Origin: Rutpela maculata
Lineage: Eukaryota; Arthropoda; Insecta; Coleoptera; Cerambycidae
DNA: 64,000 nucleotides
Direction: 5' to 3'
NCBI GenBank assembly: GCA_936432065.2
Contig: OW386287.2
Span: 188,727,729-188,791,728 of the forward strand
Position numbers and translations under genes: made by a program. This document shows positions 1-10,363 of the stretch, in pieces. Each line of letters opens with the position of its first letter. Positions within the stretch are counted from its first letter, which is position 1. The notes beneath the pieces are model-generated. The model worked only from the letters and a program-made list of their open reading frames with translations. It had not been told where the DNA came from and did not search any database.

Positions 1-2
1 AC

Positions 3-239
3 GTATCTTGGTTCACGTATTTCATAATCACTCTCATCATCCTGTTAGTTGTACTTTACATAACTTGTAAATGCAGAAGAAGAAGATGTAGAGCATTGCG
101 AATCCAACCCTCAACGGACAACCCTCCTTCACCTCCTTCAGAGCGAAGCAGAGTATTCACCAAATTTCCTAGACTTATCCCTCCAAGAAAGCGACCCGGT
201 ATTAAACCTCAAGAAGAAGAGCACATCGAGTTAACATAG
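3..239 (+). pseudogene. C-terminal end of an Env-like protein of an LTR retroelement (partial)
   Basis: An open frame enters from the left edge and stops at TAG 237-239, giving 78 residues. It holds a hydrophobic membrane segment (about residues 3-22, rich in I, L, V and F), then a Cys/Arg cluster (CKCRRRRCR), then a Pro- and Ser-rich tail ending in acidic residues. This is the layout of a retroviral-type envelope transmembrane anchor with a short cytoplasmic tail. A polypurine tract and LTR-like sequence follow about 240 bases later, the order pol-env-LTR expected in insect errantivirus-like or env-bearing BEL elements. The ectodomain lies outside the window, so the clade cannot be named. 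The visible part has no stop or frameshift, but completeness cannot be judged. Another membrane protein tail is possible. Confidence 0.5.
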
Positions 240-476
240 ACTTTCATATGTGGAGTTTTACCCTTGTCTATTAATTTAGACCATTGTATTTTATTCTTAT
301 TACATTTATGTAATGTATTACTCACTTAATATTATTATCATTTATCAATTTTAACTTTATGTATTTTATTATTTTGCTTTGTATTCATTCAACATTGTTT
401 CAATTTATTTTGCATTATATTCATTTAACGTTTCTAACAATTTTCAAAAGTTGCTGCATAACATCAACTTTTTTAT
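240..476. other. AT-rich spacer between env tail and polypurine tract
   Basis: Non-coding, very AT-rich sequence with many TTTAT and CATTT repeats. It is the expected 3' untranslated part of the retroelement; no other structure is seen. Confidence 0.4.
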
Positions 477-944
477 TAAGGGGGAAGTTGTTATATAAAA
501 TTATACGCTTATTATAAAGACTTAGTCATAACAAACCTCCACATGTATATCATATTACATGATAACGACTTCTCTTATTAATCGCTTATCTTAGAGATAT
601 TATATTTCACCTTTGTTTCTCACATTTTATGCTGACTGTCGAATTGCATTTCCTTTGTTCTATATTTTGCTTACTCAGGTTCTGTATGTTATAAATACGA
701 CTAGACATGCTTTGTAAAGTCAGTTATTAAACTCACTTAGAATGAAACACTTCTAATTATTATTCTCCAAGAGCCAACGTTGGCTCCATTTAAGTAAATA
801 AAAGTTTTTAAAAAGTCATTCATGTGAACCGTGATCTAACATGTATATAAGTATATACCTACACCAATGGCTCTTTGAGGGTCAGGTAAATAAAGGCCCA
901 CTTAAAATTGTTCAAATTTTGGTGCCTCATATTCACTGTCCACA
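477..944 (+). mobile_element. Polypurine tract plus putative 3' LTR
   Basis: A purine tract (AAGGGGGAAG) at 478-487 precedes TGTTATATAAAA, a typical TG start for an LTR at 489. Inside the putative LTR are a TATAAATA box (690-697), a TCAGTT arthropod initiator 30 bases later (720-725) and an AATAAA signal (797-802), giving a plausible U3-R-U5 order. The 3' end is uncertain: CA-type ends occur near 914 and 944. No second LTR is in the window, so the length cannot be verified. Confidence 0.5.
690..725 (+). promoter_or_regulatory. LTR promoter: TATA box and TCAGTT initiator
   Basis: TATAAATA at 690-697 and TCAGTT at 720-725 are 30 bases apart. This matches the arthropod TATA-to-initiator distance and the TCAGT consensus, so transcription would start near 722 and read toward the right. 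Confidence 0.5.
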
Positions 945-2242
945 ACCGTACCTACCGAAAAATTAAAAAAATACGAAATTATTGATAGTAGAAAAAATTT
1001 TGAAAATAATAATTTGCATACACTAAATAACTACGTTAACAACTTGGAGTAGTCATTAAAGTTCTTTGGTGAATATATCGGTTTATGATAAAATACAGCA
1101 TCTGAATATCATAGGTAATACGCAAATATGCACAGAAGGGAAATACCATCTAAAATTTTTATGATGATCTTTCAACTCGAAAGATAAGCATAAGCAAGAA
1201 ATAACATATTTCAATAAATATACTGTTTGATCTAAAAATACGTTCAGAATAAGTTTCCGCGACCTATTTTATTGAATTGCCGATATAGGATCGGTATAAC
1301 CTGAGACCAACAAAATGATTCGTCTTTAGAGGACGTGAATCTGTAGCACAATCTTTCTTTAAGATTATTTATTAACAATAAGTCCCTAAACGACATTACT
1401 GACATTCATATAACAAATAGCATATCATTATTTGCTATTAGGTACCATGCGATCTTACTGAAACTGAGTCAAGTTCAAGGGTCAACCCACATCTTTTTCA
1501 TATAATTGTGGTTGCATGGAGAAATATGTTGATTGACTCTTCTACCAAAGAATACAGTACATATTTATACAATTAGAAAAGAAAATATTAAACAAGTATA
1601 AGATAAATCATGATATTAATTTACCTTTGAATGAATTTTTTTAAAATGTGGGTGGCACAGCAAAAACGTATCCGTGTACAAATAGAACAAATTGAATTTA
1701 AAATGAACAAACATAAATACAGAAAAAAATAAGATCACCCGTGTTTATAAAATATTTAGACTCAGTAATTAATTGTTATGAGTTAGGTACTTTGCTACTA
1801 AGAAAATATATTTTCGTTCAAATATAAAAAATCATATAGTAAGTTTAAAAATGAATTTATCAATCAAATTCACCAAAATAGATCACTGCGTGTGTACAGG
1901 GGGACGTATTTTCGAGCTTGACCGAGGCGATGCCGTGCACGAAAATGTGAGATTATCGCATGAAAATATACGTTTCGTATTTTCGAGCATTATGAACTCG
2001 GATGCGAACCTTTCGCATGCGACTAATTTCGGGCGAGATGCAACGGATGGGGGTTTAATACACGATAGAGCAATTTCGTGTACGAATGTAGTCAATGTCA
2101 TCATTTTGGTTTGTTTTATTTCGTACGACATAACCTCAATGTCTCCAATCTAGTTTTTTGCTGTGGTTTGTTTATTATTTAGGGACTTTAAAACAGACTT
2201 ATTTAAACAAATTTTGGTGAGTAAAAGTTAGTTCCTTGGACA
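945..2242. other. Intergenic or intronic DNA, no gene seen
   Basis: AT-rich sequence without a recognisable gene. From about 1895 to 2110 there is a patch rich in short TTCG and CGAA motifs (for example TTCGTGTACGA, GTGCACGAAAAT, TTTCGCATGCGA). Similar words recur at 2590-2720, so the two patches may be subterminal parts of one degraded DNA transposon around the PIF/Harbinger-like fragment. Confidence 0.35.
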
Positions 2243-2431
2243 ATGGCAGCGTTAGATGACTTAATACATTTAGCTGCTATAGACGCCTTGGAACAGGTAA
2301 AAGTTTTGGCAGAAAACGATCATGGAAGACAATTCCATGCCTATGATAATCCATTTGAGGATTTAAGCAATGACAAATTTGTCAAATTGTATCGTTTGAC
2401 AAAACTAATGACAGAAGGATTAGTTCAATGA
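2243..2431 (+). pseudogene. PIF/Harbinger-like transposase N-terminal fragment
   Basis: A 62-residue open frame starting at ATG 2243. Its end (DNPFEDLSNDKFVKLYRLTK) matches the pattern at the N-terminal side of PIF/Harbinger transposases: an Asn-Pro-Phe or Pro-Tyr turn, then a D-(E/K)-F-x-x-x-(F/Y)-R-(F/L)-(S/T)-K helix. The helix-turn-helix and catalytic domain do not follow in frame. The stop at 2429-2431 leads into TTCG-rich non-coding sequence. Flanking patches with shared short motifs suggest an internally deleted element. Assignment rests on this short motif only; a host-derived fragment or chance resemblance is possible. Confidence 0.45.
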
Positions 2432-2824
2432 CTTTTGTGCATGACAGATATGTTAAATTTGTGTGTTATTAATGTGGTTATACTGAGATTTTACAACGTT
2501 GCTACATTTATCATGCGAATAATTACATCGCACAAAAAGTTCGATTCGCAGGGTGTCCGGAAATACCAACATGCTCTATCACTCGAAATAATTTCATGTA
2601 CGGTTGATCGTGCACGAATATGTTCGATTATATTCAAAAATAGGACCCCAGAGCTGCTATTCTCAATAATTAAGACTCGTGAATTTGCGGGCTCGCTTAA
2701 TGCGAATACTGTGTTGCGAAGGATCTCGGTTATCTTAATTCTCGACAAAGCATTATAGTACAGTAAAAGAAGCAGTAAAAATGGTAAAATTTCCGGCCCG
2801 AAAACGATGAAAGGAATTTCCTTT
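2432..2824. other. Degraded transposon tail, shares a stretch with 5350-5430
   Basis: Non-coding remnant. At 2755-2815 the sequence around AGTACAGTAAAAGAAGC and GGCCCGAAAACGATG is repeated in inverse orientation at 5380-5430. In one frame both copies give STV(K/S)EA(V/I)K followed by KF, which resembles the start of the Harbinger region after the helix-turn-helix. Reading frames are broken by stops. Confidence 0.35.
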
Positions 2825-3564
2825 ATTATACTCTTCGCAAAAACGAAGAGTATATTGTATTTGATCGGCACATTTCTAAAATCGTAAATATCGCTCGTAG
2901 AGAAAAAATTTTCATATCATTGTGTTAGTAATCGCATTGTGAATAACTTTCAAAATGTCCGTCTGTCCGTCCGTCCGTCCGTCCGTCCGTCACGTTTCTT
3001 GTAAGCACGATAACTCAAGAAAGAAAAATCCGATTGTACTAAAATTTGGACAGTAAATTAGTGTTAGCTAGAGGAAGAACCCTATTGAACAAAGTCGATC
3101 GGTAAATAAAAATGTTATTAATGATTTAAATTTGAAAAAAAAATTTTTGATTTTTATGTTTTTGTAATTGAATATAAATCTGGTGAAATGATATTTCATT
3201 TTAATATCTAAATATTTATATATTTTACAAATATACATTTCATAATGTAATACGCAACCGTGAAAATATGATTTTAGCTCGTGTCTTATAATGTAAAAAT
3301 TTACATTTTTTTACGTGTAAAGTGGTGGTGTAGTTCTTATGCTTTTGACTCAGAATCCAAGGGTCCTGGGTTCGAAACCCAAATGGGGTATGGTATAGTT
3401 TTTTTTTTATTTTTACTTTATTTTACACTGAGTATTTTACCAACTAAGTTCGTACTATAAAATTAAAAATGTCTAAAACTAACGTTATTTACAAGAAACT
3501 GCGAAGAGTATCCTATAGAATGTGTAACAGTTATATAAAAAGTTCAGTGAACAGGCGAAGAGTA
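2825..3564 (+). mobile_element. TIR repeat family A, copy 1, with internal Pol III-like boxes
   Basis: Starts with ATTATACTCTTCGC (2825-2838), immediately mirrored by CGAAGAGTAT to form a 5' hairpin, and ends with GCGAAGAGTA (3555-3564). A second GCGAAGAGTAT occurs near 3503. The 5' third holds a (GTCC)n run at about 2956-2991, then a conserved GTCACGTTTCTTGTAAGCAC block. The 3' part carries a tRNA-like module. A second full copy lies at 6135-7835 and a degenerate inverted piece at 53560-53745. No protein is encoded. No clear target duplication is seen. Confidence 0.65.
3326..3412 (+). ncRNA. tRNA-like module (Pol III A and B boxes, T-run)
   Basis: An A-box-like TGGTGTAGTTC (3326-3336, one mismatch to TRGYNNARNNG) is followed 32 bases later by GGTTCGAAACC (3369-3379), a perfect B box. 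A T-run at about 3401-3409 could terminate Pol III. Acceptor-stem pairing is poor, so this is a tRNA-derived or tRNA-mimicking module rather than a functional tRNA gene. Confidence 0.5.
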
Positions 3565-4060
3565 CGTTTTTAGCTTGTTTTTTTTACAATATGCTTTATA
3601 AAATCCGTACATCAAAAATCTATATTGTCGTATTACCTGCTTTTTATTTTTAGGAGTGGAAATCCCCAAGAAAAATCTGAATAATTAATAACTCTTCTAA
3701 TTTTACGAATAAATTAACGAAAATCCATATACTTATGTTTTTGTAGTCGCTGAATATGACTGTAGGTCAAAACTTATGAGACGAAAATATTGAGGGTTGG
3801 AATCATCTTTAAATACTTAAAAATTAATGTCTTCTAATTTTCCGAATAAAATTACGAAAATCCATATACTTATGTTTTTGAGGTCACTGAGGGTTGAAAC
3901 CACTCTTAAATACTGGAAAATTAATGATTCTTCTAATGTTACAAACAAATTCACGAAAATCCATATACTTCTATTTCTTAGGCCGCTGAATATGATTATG
4001 AGGTCTAAATTTATATAAAAAAATGGTGGATTAAAAATGGTCACAAAAGAGTCTAGTAAT
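3565..4060. repeat. Imperfect tandem repeat, three units
   Basis: The block TTCTAATTTTACGAATAAA ... ACGAAAATCCATATACTT ... (T/A)GGTC or GTCGCTGAATATGA occurs three times, starting near 3695, 3831 and 3930. Unit length varies (about 136, 99 and 90 bases) because of internal deletions. No coding role is seen. Confidence 0.6.
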
Positions 4061-5349
4061 ATGTTTAATTTTATTAAAAAATACAGATTGTTGTAAATAA
4101 ATCAAATTAATACAATTAAGTAAACTAATTGAATGGCATTTTTAATCTGCACTCTAAACATGCTAAAATGCAATGCAACCCGCTTTCTTTGCGTATTCTT
4201 CGAAAAATAGACGGCTATTGCTAGTTTCTCTACCTACTATAGACATTTAAAATGCGCGTACAAACTGAAAAGTTTCAACATTATTTCAAACTGTCATATC
4301 TCTAGAACAGTTTGTCATAGGCATAAAAATAAAAACCCAAACTCTTCGTAATTTTATAAGCTTCATATCACTCTTTTATCATATTTTTATCAATCTTATA
4401 GTTTTTGAGATATTTCAATTTTAAATACATAATTTTCTTGCGTATGCGCTCAAGACCTTTACATCTCTGGAACAGTTTGTCGTAGAAAAATAAAACAAAA
4501 TCAAACTATTTGTTTTTTTATAATCTTAACTTTTGTACTCTTACCATTTTTTTTATAAAAAAATATTTTATTTTCTGAGCAATTTCCAAAAACCCGATTT
4601 TTTTTAAATTATGAAAATTTTCTTTATTGAAAATGGATACAGAATGAAAAATAATTTTTTAAAAAATTCTAAAAAATTTGAGCATGTTAGTAATACTATG
4701 CATTAACAAGGATTTTAAAGAAATTTGAATTAATAAGGAATTAGAGCAATAAGACTAAAAAAAATGGCGCCTAGATTTTTAAATGCGCTACTTTTTTGTT
4801 TGTGACTTTTTTTAGTTTTCATTATAAAAGGTTGTAAAACGTCTCAATCGAAAGAAAATTTTAATACCTTTACTTTTTACAAGAACAGAAATTTGTCTCA
4901 TAGTTGTAGATTTTGGGTAATTTTAGATTTTAACGACGTATATTTTTTCTGAACGTTTCAGAGTCATTTTGAAAATACCATATTTCCAAAACTAAACATC
5001 GGAGAAAAAAAAAACAAAAAACATTCGATTTGTTTTCCTAAAGGCTTTAATTTTATACCCTTGCATTTTTTAATTAAAGTCCATATTTTTCGAGTAATTT
5101 AAAGAAAAAACGTCTAGGAATACTGATTTTAGGGAATGAAAATTGCAATTTTCACTTCGCAATATCTCGAAAGATATGCATTTTAGCAAAAAAGTGTATA
5201 AGACCTTTCTTTCTTATAATTTGAGTCTCTATCCGATTATGTTTATTTTTTGTTTTTTTTGCGACAACCCTTAAGAAGAGGTGGGAACTACCCCTAACCA
5301 AAAAGCAGGGAAAATGACAATATAAATTCTTATGTACATACTTTATGAA
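4061..5349. other. AT-rich non-coding DNA
   Basis: No gene. A phrase containing CTCTAGAACAGTTTGTC (about 4300) recurs as CTCTGGAACAGTTTGTC (about 4464), about 165 bases apart, suggesting an old internal duplication. The rest is low-complexity A/T-rich sequence. Confidence 0.4.
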
Positions 5350-5710
5350 GCATGTTAAAGAAAAAAATTTGGAAATTCATTGCATCGTTTTCGGGCTGGA
5401 ATTTAATAGCTTCACTTACTGTACTATTACGAAGGTTCGTCATGCGGTGTGAATTGCGAATGGTTGGTATGACAACACCGTCTAAAGATGTCATTGATAT
5501 ATGATACGTGTTTTTTTAATAATACAGTAGTGCCTACAAAACTGATAATATAGTTCTTACAAAATTCCTCATTTCAAGTTCATCCTATGGATTTCTGACG
5601 TGTTTGAATCCCAGAGCCACTCTCTCAGCAGCATTATATTCAGCTACTTCGAATTCTAACAGCTGTAGATAAATTAATTCATCCATCTTCAACTTTTCAT
5701 TATTTGCTAG
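5350..5710 (-). pseudogene. Degraded PIF/Harbinger-like remnant
   Basis: Read on the minus strand from about 5700, one frame gives EFEVAEYNAAERVALGF, then KHVRNP, a stop, and DELEMRNFVRT. This resembles the N-terminal Harbinger pattern (acidic helix, R-x-P, D-E-L, F-x-R). Further on the same strand STVSEAIKFQPENDAMNF appears at about 5430-5370, shared with 2755-2815. Stops and frame changes interrupt it. Assignment is tentative. Confidence 0.3.
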
Positions 5711-6134
5711 ATAGTGTATAGTGACTTGCGTCTCGAAAATGTTTCGATACTTCCACTTTTGAGTAATAGCAAATCCTTTTAACCATGAATAGAACTAGTC
5801 AAAATAAGTAGATTTTCGAACAGCCCACCTCGAGAAATCATGCCTGCTCCCCCTGCCCCCCTTAAAGAGGCTACCTGTATCTGCCTGTATATATATTTTT
5901 TTTCTCAAAAACAGTAAAAGCTAGAGGAATGATCTTGGCGCCATTAGATAGAGTACAAAATTATTATTTCGCTTTTTGCTATTTTCTTCTCTTGAGGCCC
6001 ACACAGCAAAAAATGGGGAGGAGCCTTCCAACAACGAGACATGTTTGACTATATCTCTAAAACGGCCCAATAAATCAAAATTCTACAAGATATAAAAAAT
6101 AAAGACCATTATTTTTTCTATCGACTGGTATATT
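5711..6134. other. Non-coding, no structure recognised
   Basis: Contains a pyrimidine-rich patch (GCTCCCCCTGCCCCCC near 5847) but no gene or clear repeat boundary. Confidence 0.35.
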
Positions 6135-6564
6135 ATTATACTCTTCGCAAAAACGAAGAGCATATTGCATTTGATCGGCATATTTCTAAAACCGGAAATA
6201 TCGCTCGTAGAGAAAAAATTATTTTATTATTATTATTTTATCATTATGTTAGTGAACGAATTCTAAACAACTTTCAAAATGTCCGTTTGTCCGTCCGTCT
6301 GTCCATCCGTCTGTCCGTCCGTCACGTTTCTTGTAAGCACGATAACTTAAGAAAGAAAAGTCCGATTGTATTGAAATTTGGAAAGTAAGTTAGCGTTAGA
6401 TAGGGGAAGAACCCTATTGTTTTTGAAAAAAATCAATCAGTAAATAAAAAAGTTATTAATCATTTAAATAAAAAAAAAATGTCTTAATTTTTGTCACTTT
6501 ACTTAAATAGAAGTCTTGCGAAATGTTATTCTCTATAATTTTTTGTATACATTTTACTAATATA

Positions 6565-7499
6565 AAGTGTGCCCCGCGCTTCACGGTAACACGTACGTAG
6601 CTCAGTTATTAGTGATCCAATTTCAACCAAATTTGAATCGGTATCAGAGACCATTACTATATCTTTTTAAGTAAGACAAAACTTATTTCAGTCATTGGCG
6701 TGAATTTTTATTAAGAAAAAAAGGGTCGATTTTTCGAGAAATCATATTAGGCATTTTTTTGTTGAAAAACGAATGCAATATTACTGATCGGCATACTGTG
6801 GAACCCCTATATTTAAAATTTAACTACAGTTTGATTTTTGGTCTTCGAATTACGGCCCACTTAAAATTGCCTATTTTAAACATTAAATAATCAATAAATT
6901 GGTAACGAATTTTTTTTCGAAAGAAAGTCATTCTTTATTTTTTCTTTAAATTCATTTTTTCTACCACCCTATATCATCAATACCTTCAAATTCGGTAATT
7001 CTTGGTCCGAATGGTCGGAATAATTTACAATTACCCAAAATTTTTCAATGAAAATTCGTGGCCTTCGAAATTTGAAAGTTTCAATAATATGAGATAGTGG
7101 AAAAAGTGAATTTAAAGAGAAAATGAAGAATGACTTTTTTTCTAAAAAAATTTCGTTACCAATTTATTGATTATTTAATATTTAAAATAAGTAATTTTAA
7201 GTGGATCGTAATTCGAAAACGAAAAATAAAAATGTTGTTAAATTCTGGATATAGTAGTAGTTCTACAGCATGCTGATCAATAATATTGCATTAGTTCTTC
7301 AACAAAAAAATGCCTAATATGATTTCTCGAAAAATCGACCTTTTTTTCTTAATAAAAATGCACCCCACTGACTGAAATCAGTTTTGTCTTACTCAAAAAA
7401 GAAATATTAAAGATCTTTGATAAAGATTCAAATTTGGTTGAAATTGGATGACCAATAACTGAGCTACGTAGGTGTTACCGTGAAAAGTGGGACACACTG
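6565..7499. mobile_element. Foldback MITE with about 400-bp arms, TA target
   Basis: The left arm (AAGTGTGCCCCGCG... TTCACGGTAACAC) is the inverse of the right arm (GTGTTACCGTGAAAAGTGGGACACACTG). Arms match for most of their length, around a short centre near 7030. TA flanks both sides (6563-6564, 7500-7501), as for Tc1/mariner-related MITEs. No coding sequence. A partial relative ends at 48924. Confidence 0.75.
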
Positions 7500-7538
7500 T
7501 ATATATTACAGACATTCAATTTTTGCAGTAATGTGTGA

Positions 7539-7625
7539 TGGCCCAATGGCTAAAGTTTTGTCTTGCAATCCAAAGGTCGTGTGTTCGAATCCCTCACAGG
7601 GCGGTTGTTTTTTTTTTATTATTTT
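7539..7625 (+). ncRNA. tRNA-like module, second copy
   Basis: TGGCCCAATGG (7539-7549) fits the A box TRGYNNARNNG exactly, and TGTTCGAATCC (7582-7592) fits the B box with one mismatch. A long T-run follows at 7606-7616. The same relative position inside family A as in copy 1 shows that it belongs to the element. Confidence 0.5.
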
Positions 7626-7835
7626 TTTTTTCATATATTTTTTTTCACAACAAAGTTGGTATCACAAAATTTAGAATATCCAAAAACTAATATTATTTAC
7701 AAGAAAACTACGAAAGTTGGTATCACCAAAAGAATGTCCAAAAACTAACATTATTTACAAGAAAACTGCGAAGAGTATCCTATAGAATGTGTAACAATTA
7801 TATAAAAAGCTCAGTAAATCGGCGAAGAGTATAAT

Positions 7836-9505
7836 GCTTCCACTAGTTTGGATATACGCACTTATATGATGATTTCTTTACAAATATATATTTATAAAGA
7901 ACCTTGATTCTAAACCTTTATACTACCATAAAATACTCAACTGACTAATGTGAACATTTTATTTAGATATGGAATACCTAATATTTTTAAAGTTATGGCG
8001 AAGGAGCCAGTCTTAACCAATTATTTTTGGTTACCTTTCAGATGGTGATGGGCTATTACATATTTATATTCACATTAAATTATACGTCAATTGACGTACT
8101 ATTGTAGCATTTAGTTAACAGTTACGCAAAATGCGCGAGATAGACAATTATAAAAAGCGCTGCCCAAAGGATCACTACTTACTTCAGTAAAAGAAAATTA
8201 AATTTGGACCAAACCCGGAAGAAATTTGTAACAAGCTAATTTCTTCGGGATTGTATTCTATGACTATCCAGGAGTCTCTCAATAAAAATCCCAAAAAATC
8301 CGCAGTACAGACATAAAGAAAAATTGCTCCGTCATGTTGAAATTAGGCACTTTTTTCCTTTAATCGGTAATCGCCCACACGGATGACACTTTAGGAAAAA
8401 AGTAAAGAGGCAAAATTTTGAGAGAAAGAGCTAAGTTTTAATGTTTTTTGCAATCGGTTAAATATTAGCAAAGTTACGGTTGTCAAAATGACAGATCTGT
8501 CTAAAAAGAGAATACTTTTTGTATTTTAATACCATAAAATGCAAAAAAGGCAACAACAATAATTACTGGTAATACTAATTAATTAAAGTAATACATTCGT
8601 AAAATAAAATCCATTCTAAAAACAAAAGAACGTAACAACAAACACAATAACAGAACTCATAAATAGTGAAAAAATAAACTATAAACTCTATAAAACGCAT
8701 GAATAAATTAAATAAGCATAAAAACTCTCAAATATGAGCTTTAACTAAAAACTACCTTCATTCTCAGAAAGTAACACCTCTGACGCATTGTCACAGTCCT
8801 GTCCGATGCAATTTACACGGCTGTTACTGCAGTTAAGGTTATATTTTTTATATTTTCAAAACTGTTTGCAATTTTTCTTGCAACCACAGAATAAAATATT
8901 TAAAATGAAATATATTATTAAAGTCGCATAAACAATTGTTTCCATATAGTGAACTGCAATTATTGTATCAAATTTTTTTTCGTTCTCTAGAATAGTACAC
9001 GAAATAGAGTAAAATTAGATAAGTATTCATTTGAATAAATAAATAAATTCATAAGTAAAAAGTAATAATTCTTTTTCACAGACGTCTTAAAGTACTTACT
9101 CTAAAAAAAATCGATGTGTGTCGAACATTTACATGTCGTATTGTATGTAAAAAGAGGTGATTCAAATTGAGCTTTTTAAAAAATAGCCCAAAAAATATTA
9201 TTTTCAAAAAAAAATTCGTTCTTCTTTTGGCAATTTTTTACTTTCTTTACTGTATTGAAGTGTTTAAATTCTCTCTTTTTTATTCAAATTTAATAATTTT
9301 ACTCTCTTTAATAATTAAGTTTTAAGTTAATTTATTTATTAATTTTTTATCAACAGAAAGTGGAAGCACCTGGTGATCAATCGTTTGTAGAAATCAGTTT
9401 ATATGAAACTTTTTTAATGTTTGTTTATATTTTGATATAACATTCATTTCTGTGATCATCTATAAGAAACTGATATATTAATTTTGGCCATTGTGTATCC
9501 AACAG
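7836..9505. other. Probable upstream BBS4 intron, no exon seen
   Basis: AT-rich and non-coding as far as I can read. A pyrimidine-poor acceptor-like CCAACAG ends it at 9505. I looked for a preceding TPR exon and found none, so the upstream exon is probably outside the window. Confidence 0.4.
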
Positions 9506-9702
9506 CTGCTTTGATGGAATTAAAAGATCCGGAAAACGCTGCGAGGGCTTTGAGACAAGCTCTTCACTTGTCCCCGGATGATCCAGTATATGTGGTGAAC
9601 AATGCTGTGTGTTGTCAGGCTGCAGGATTTGACGATGAAGCCAGCGATTTACTGCAGCGGTTCGGCAGTTTGATGGAAAATGGCGTTCCTTGTACAGAAG
9701 AG
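9506..9702 (+). CDS. BBS4: BBS4 internal exon (TPR unit), probable
   Basis: The exon starts after AG at 9504-9505 with CT completing a split codon, then reads ALMELKDPENAARALRQAL and on to FGSLMENGVPCTEE. It ends with a complete GAG codon before GTATTT (donor at 9703). The pattern A-L-x-x-L-x-D-x-E-N-A-x-x-A-x-x-x-A, then P-(V)-x-N-x-A-V, is a tetratricopeptide repeat. The residue pattern agrees with the last TPR of BBS4, a BBSome subunit that works in ciliary membrane-protein trafficking. It joins in phase 0 to 60002-60205, which supplies the matching EVVDLADRLS segment. Codon use is less AT-biased than in the flanks. Another ciliary TPR protein cannot be excluded by eye. Confidence 0.7.
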
Positions 9703-10363
9703 GTATTTATAATGACATTATATTTAAGATAATTATTCATATGCATATACAATATGCTGGTAAGATATAGAATAAATGAACTATTTCGGGAATATATTAT
9801 TTTTAGAAAATAATTCTGAAATATATTGATTTTTACTAGGAAAACTATTGCTCTCGCAGGAACGTTTCTCGTCCACCCGTCTGTCACCACCTTCTAACTT
9901 TTAAACCAAACGCATGAAATTCCATTAATTATGTAAAATAATGACACAAAGCAAGAGTCGTTTTGGCTCCAGTCCAATCATCTTCATTTAATTGCTTTTT
10001 GTTTTTTTTTTATATTTTCCACGTCCCCAGTGGAATCAGATTTACACTAGCTATTTATGTAACCAGTTACAAAATTGTCTTTTGGAACGTGTTACATACA
10101 TACAAGATTTTTTCTAAAATTTCATTCAGATTTCATCTAAAAACCCTTTAAACATAAATGAAATGGGTGTATTAAAAATTAAATAGTCTTTCATAGTTAA
10201 CTTTGCTGCTATTATTATACATTATAATTTTAATGTCAAAATTGACAAACGTTATTTAGCCAAGTTATAATATTATTTTAAATCCTAATTTGATAGGATG
10301 AGTTAAGTCGTGTTAATGAAAAAGTTTTGTCAACGTATTTTGAAGGAAAGAAGAATGAATAAA
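9703..10363. other. Intron DNA, nothing recognised
   Basis: AT-rich sequence next to the 5' splice site, with no repeat boundary or coding signal. Confidence 0.4.

Larger units (their letters stand above)
6135..7835 (+). mobile_element. TIR repeat family A, copy 2, carrying a nested foldback
   Basis: Begins ATTATACTCTTCGC (6135-6148) with the same mirrored 5' hairpin as copy 1 and ends with its exact reverse complement GCGAAGAGTATAAT (7822-7835), a perfect 14-bp TIR. It shares the GTCC run (6281-6323), the GTCACGTTTCTTGTAAGCAC block, the tRNA-like module and the 3' GCGAAGAGTATCC motif (about 7768). It is longer than copy 1 because a 935-bp foldback is inserted at 6565-7499. A duplicated segment near the 3' end (AAAACTACGAAAGTTGGTATCAC) is specific to this copy. 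Confidence 0.7.

Noticed and set aside
1851..2153. 100-codon open frame
   Set aside because: Lies in a TTCG-motif patch with open frames on both strands; no domain recognised.
2956..6323. CRISPR-like GTCC repeats
   Set aside because: Plain tetranucleotide microsatellites inside a repeat family, no spacers; the genome is eukaryotic.
3326..7625. Genuine tRNA genes
   Set aside because: The A and B boxes fit, but the acceptor stems do not pair and both copies lie at the same position in a transposon-like repeat.
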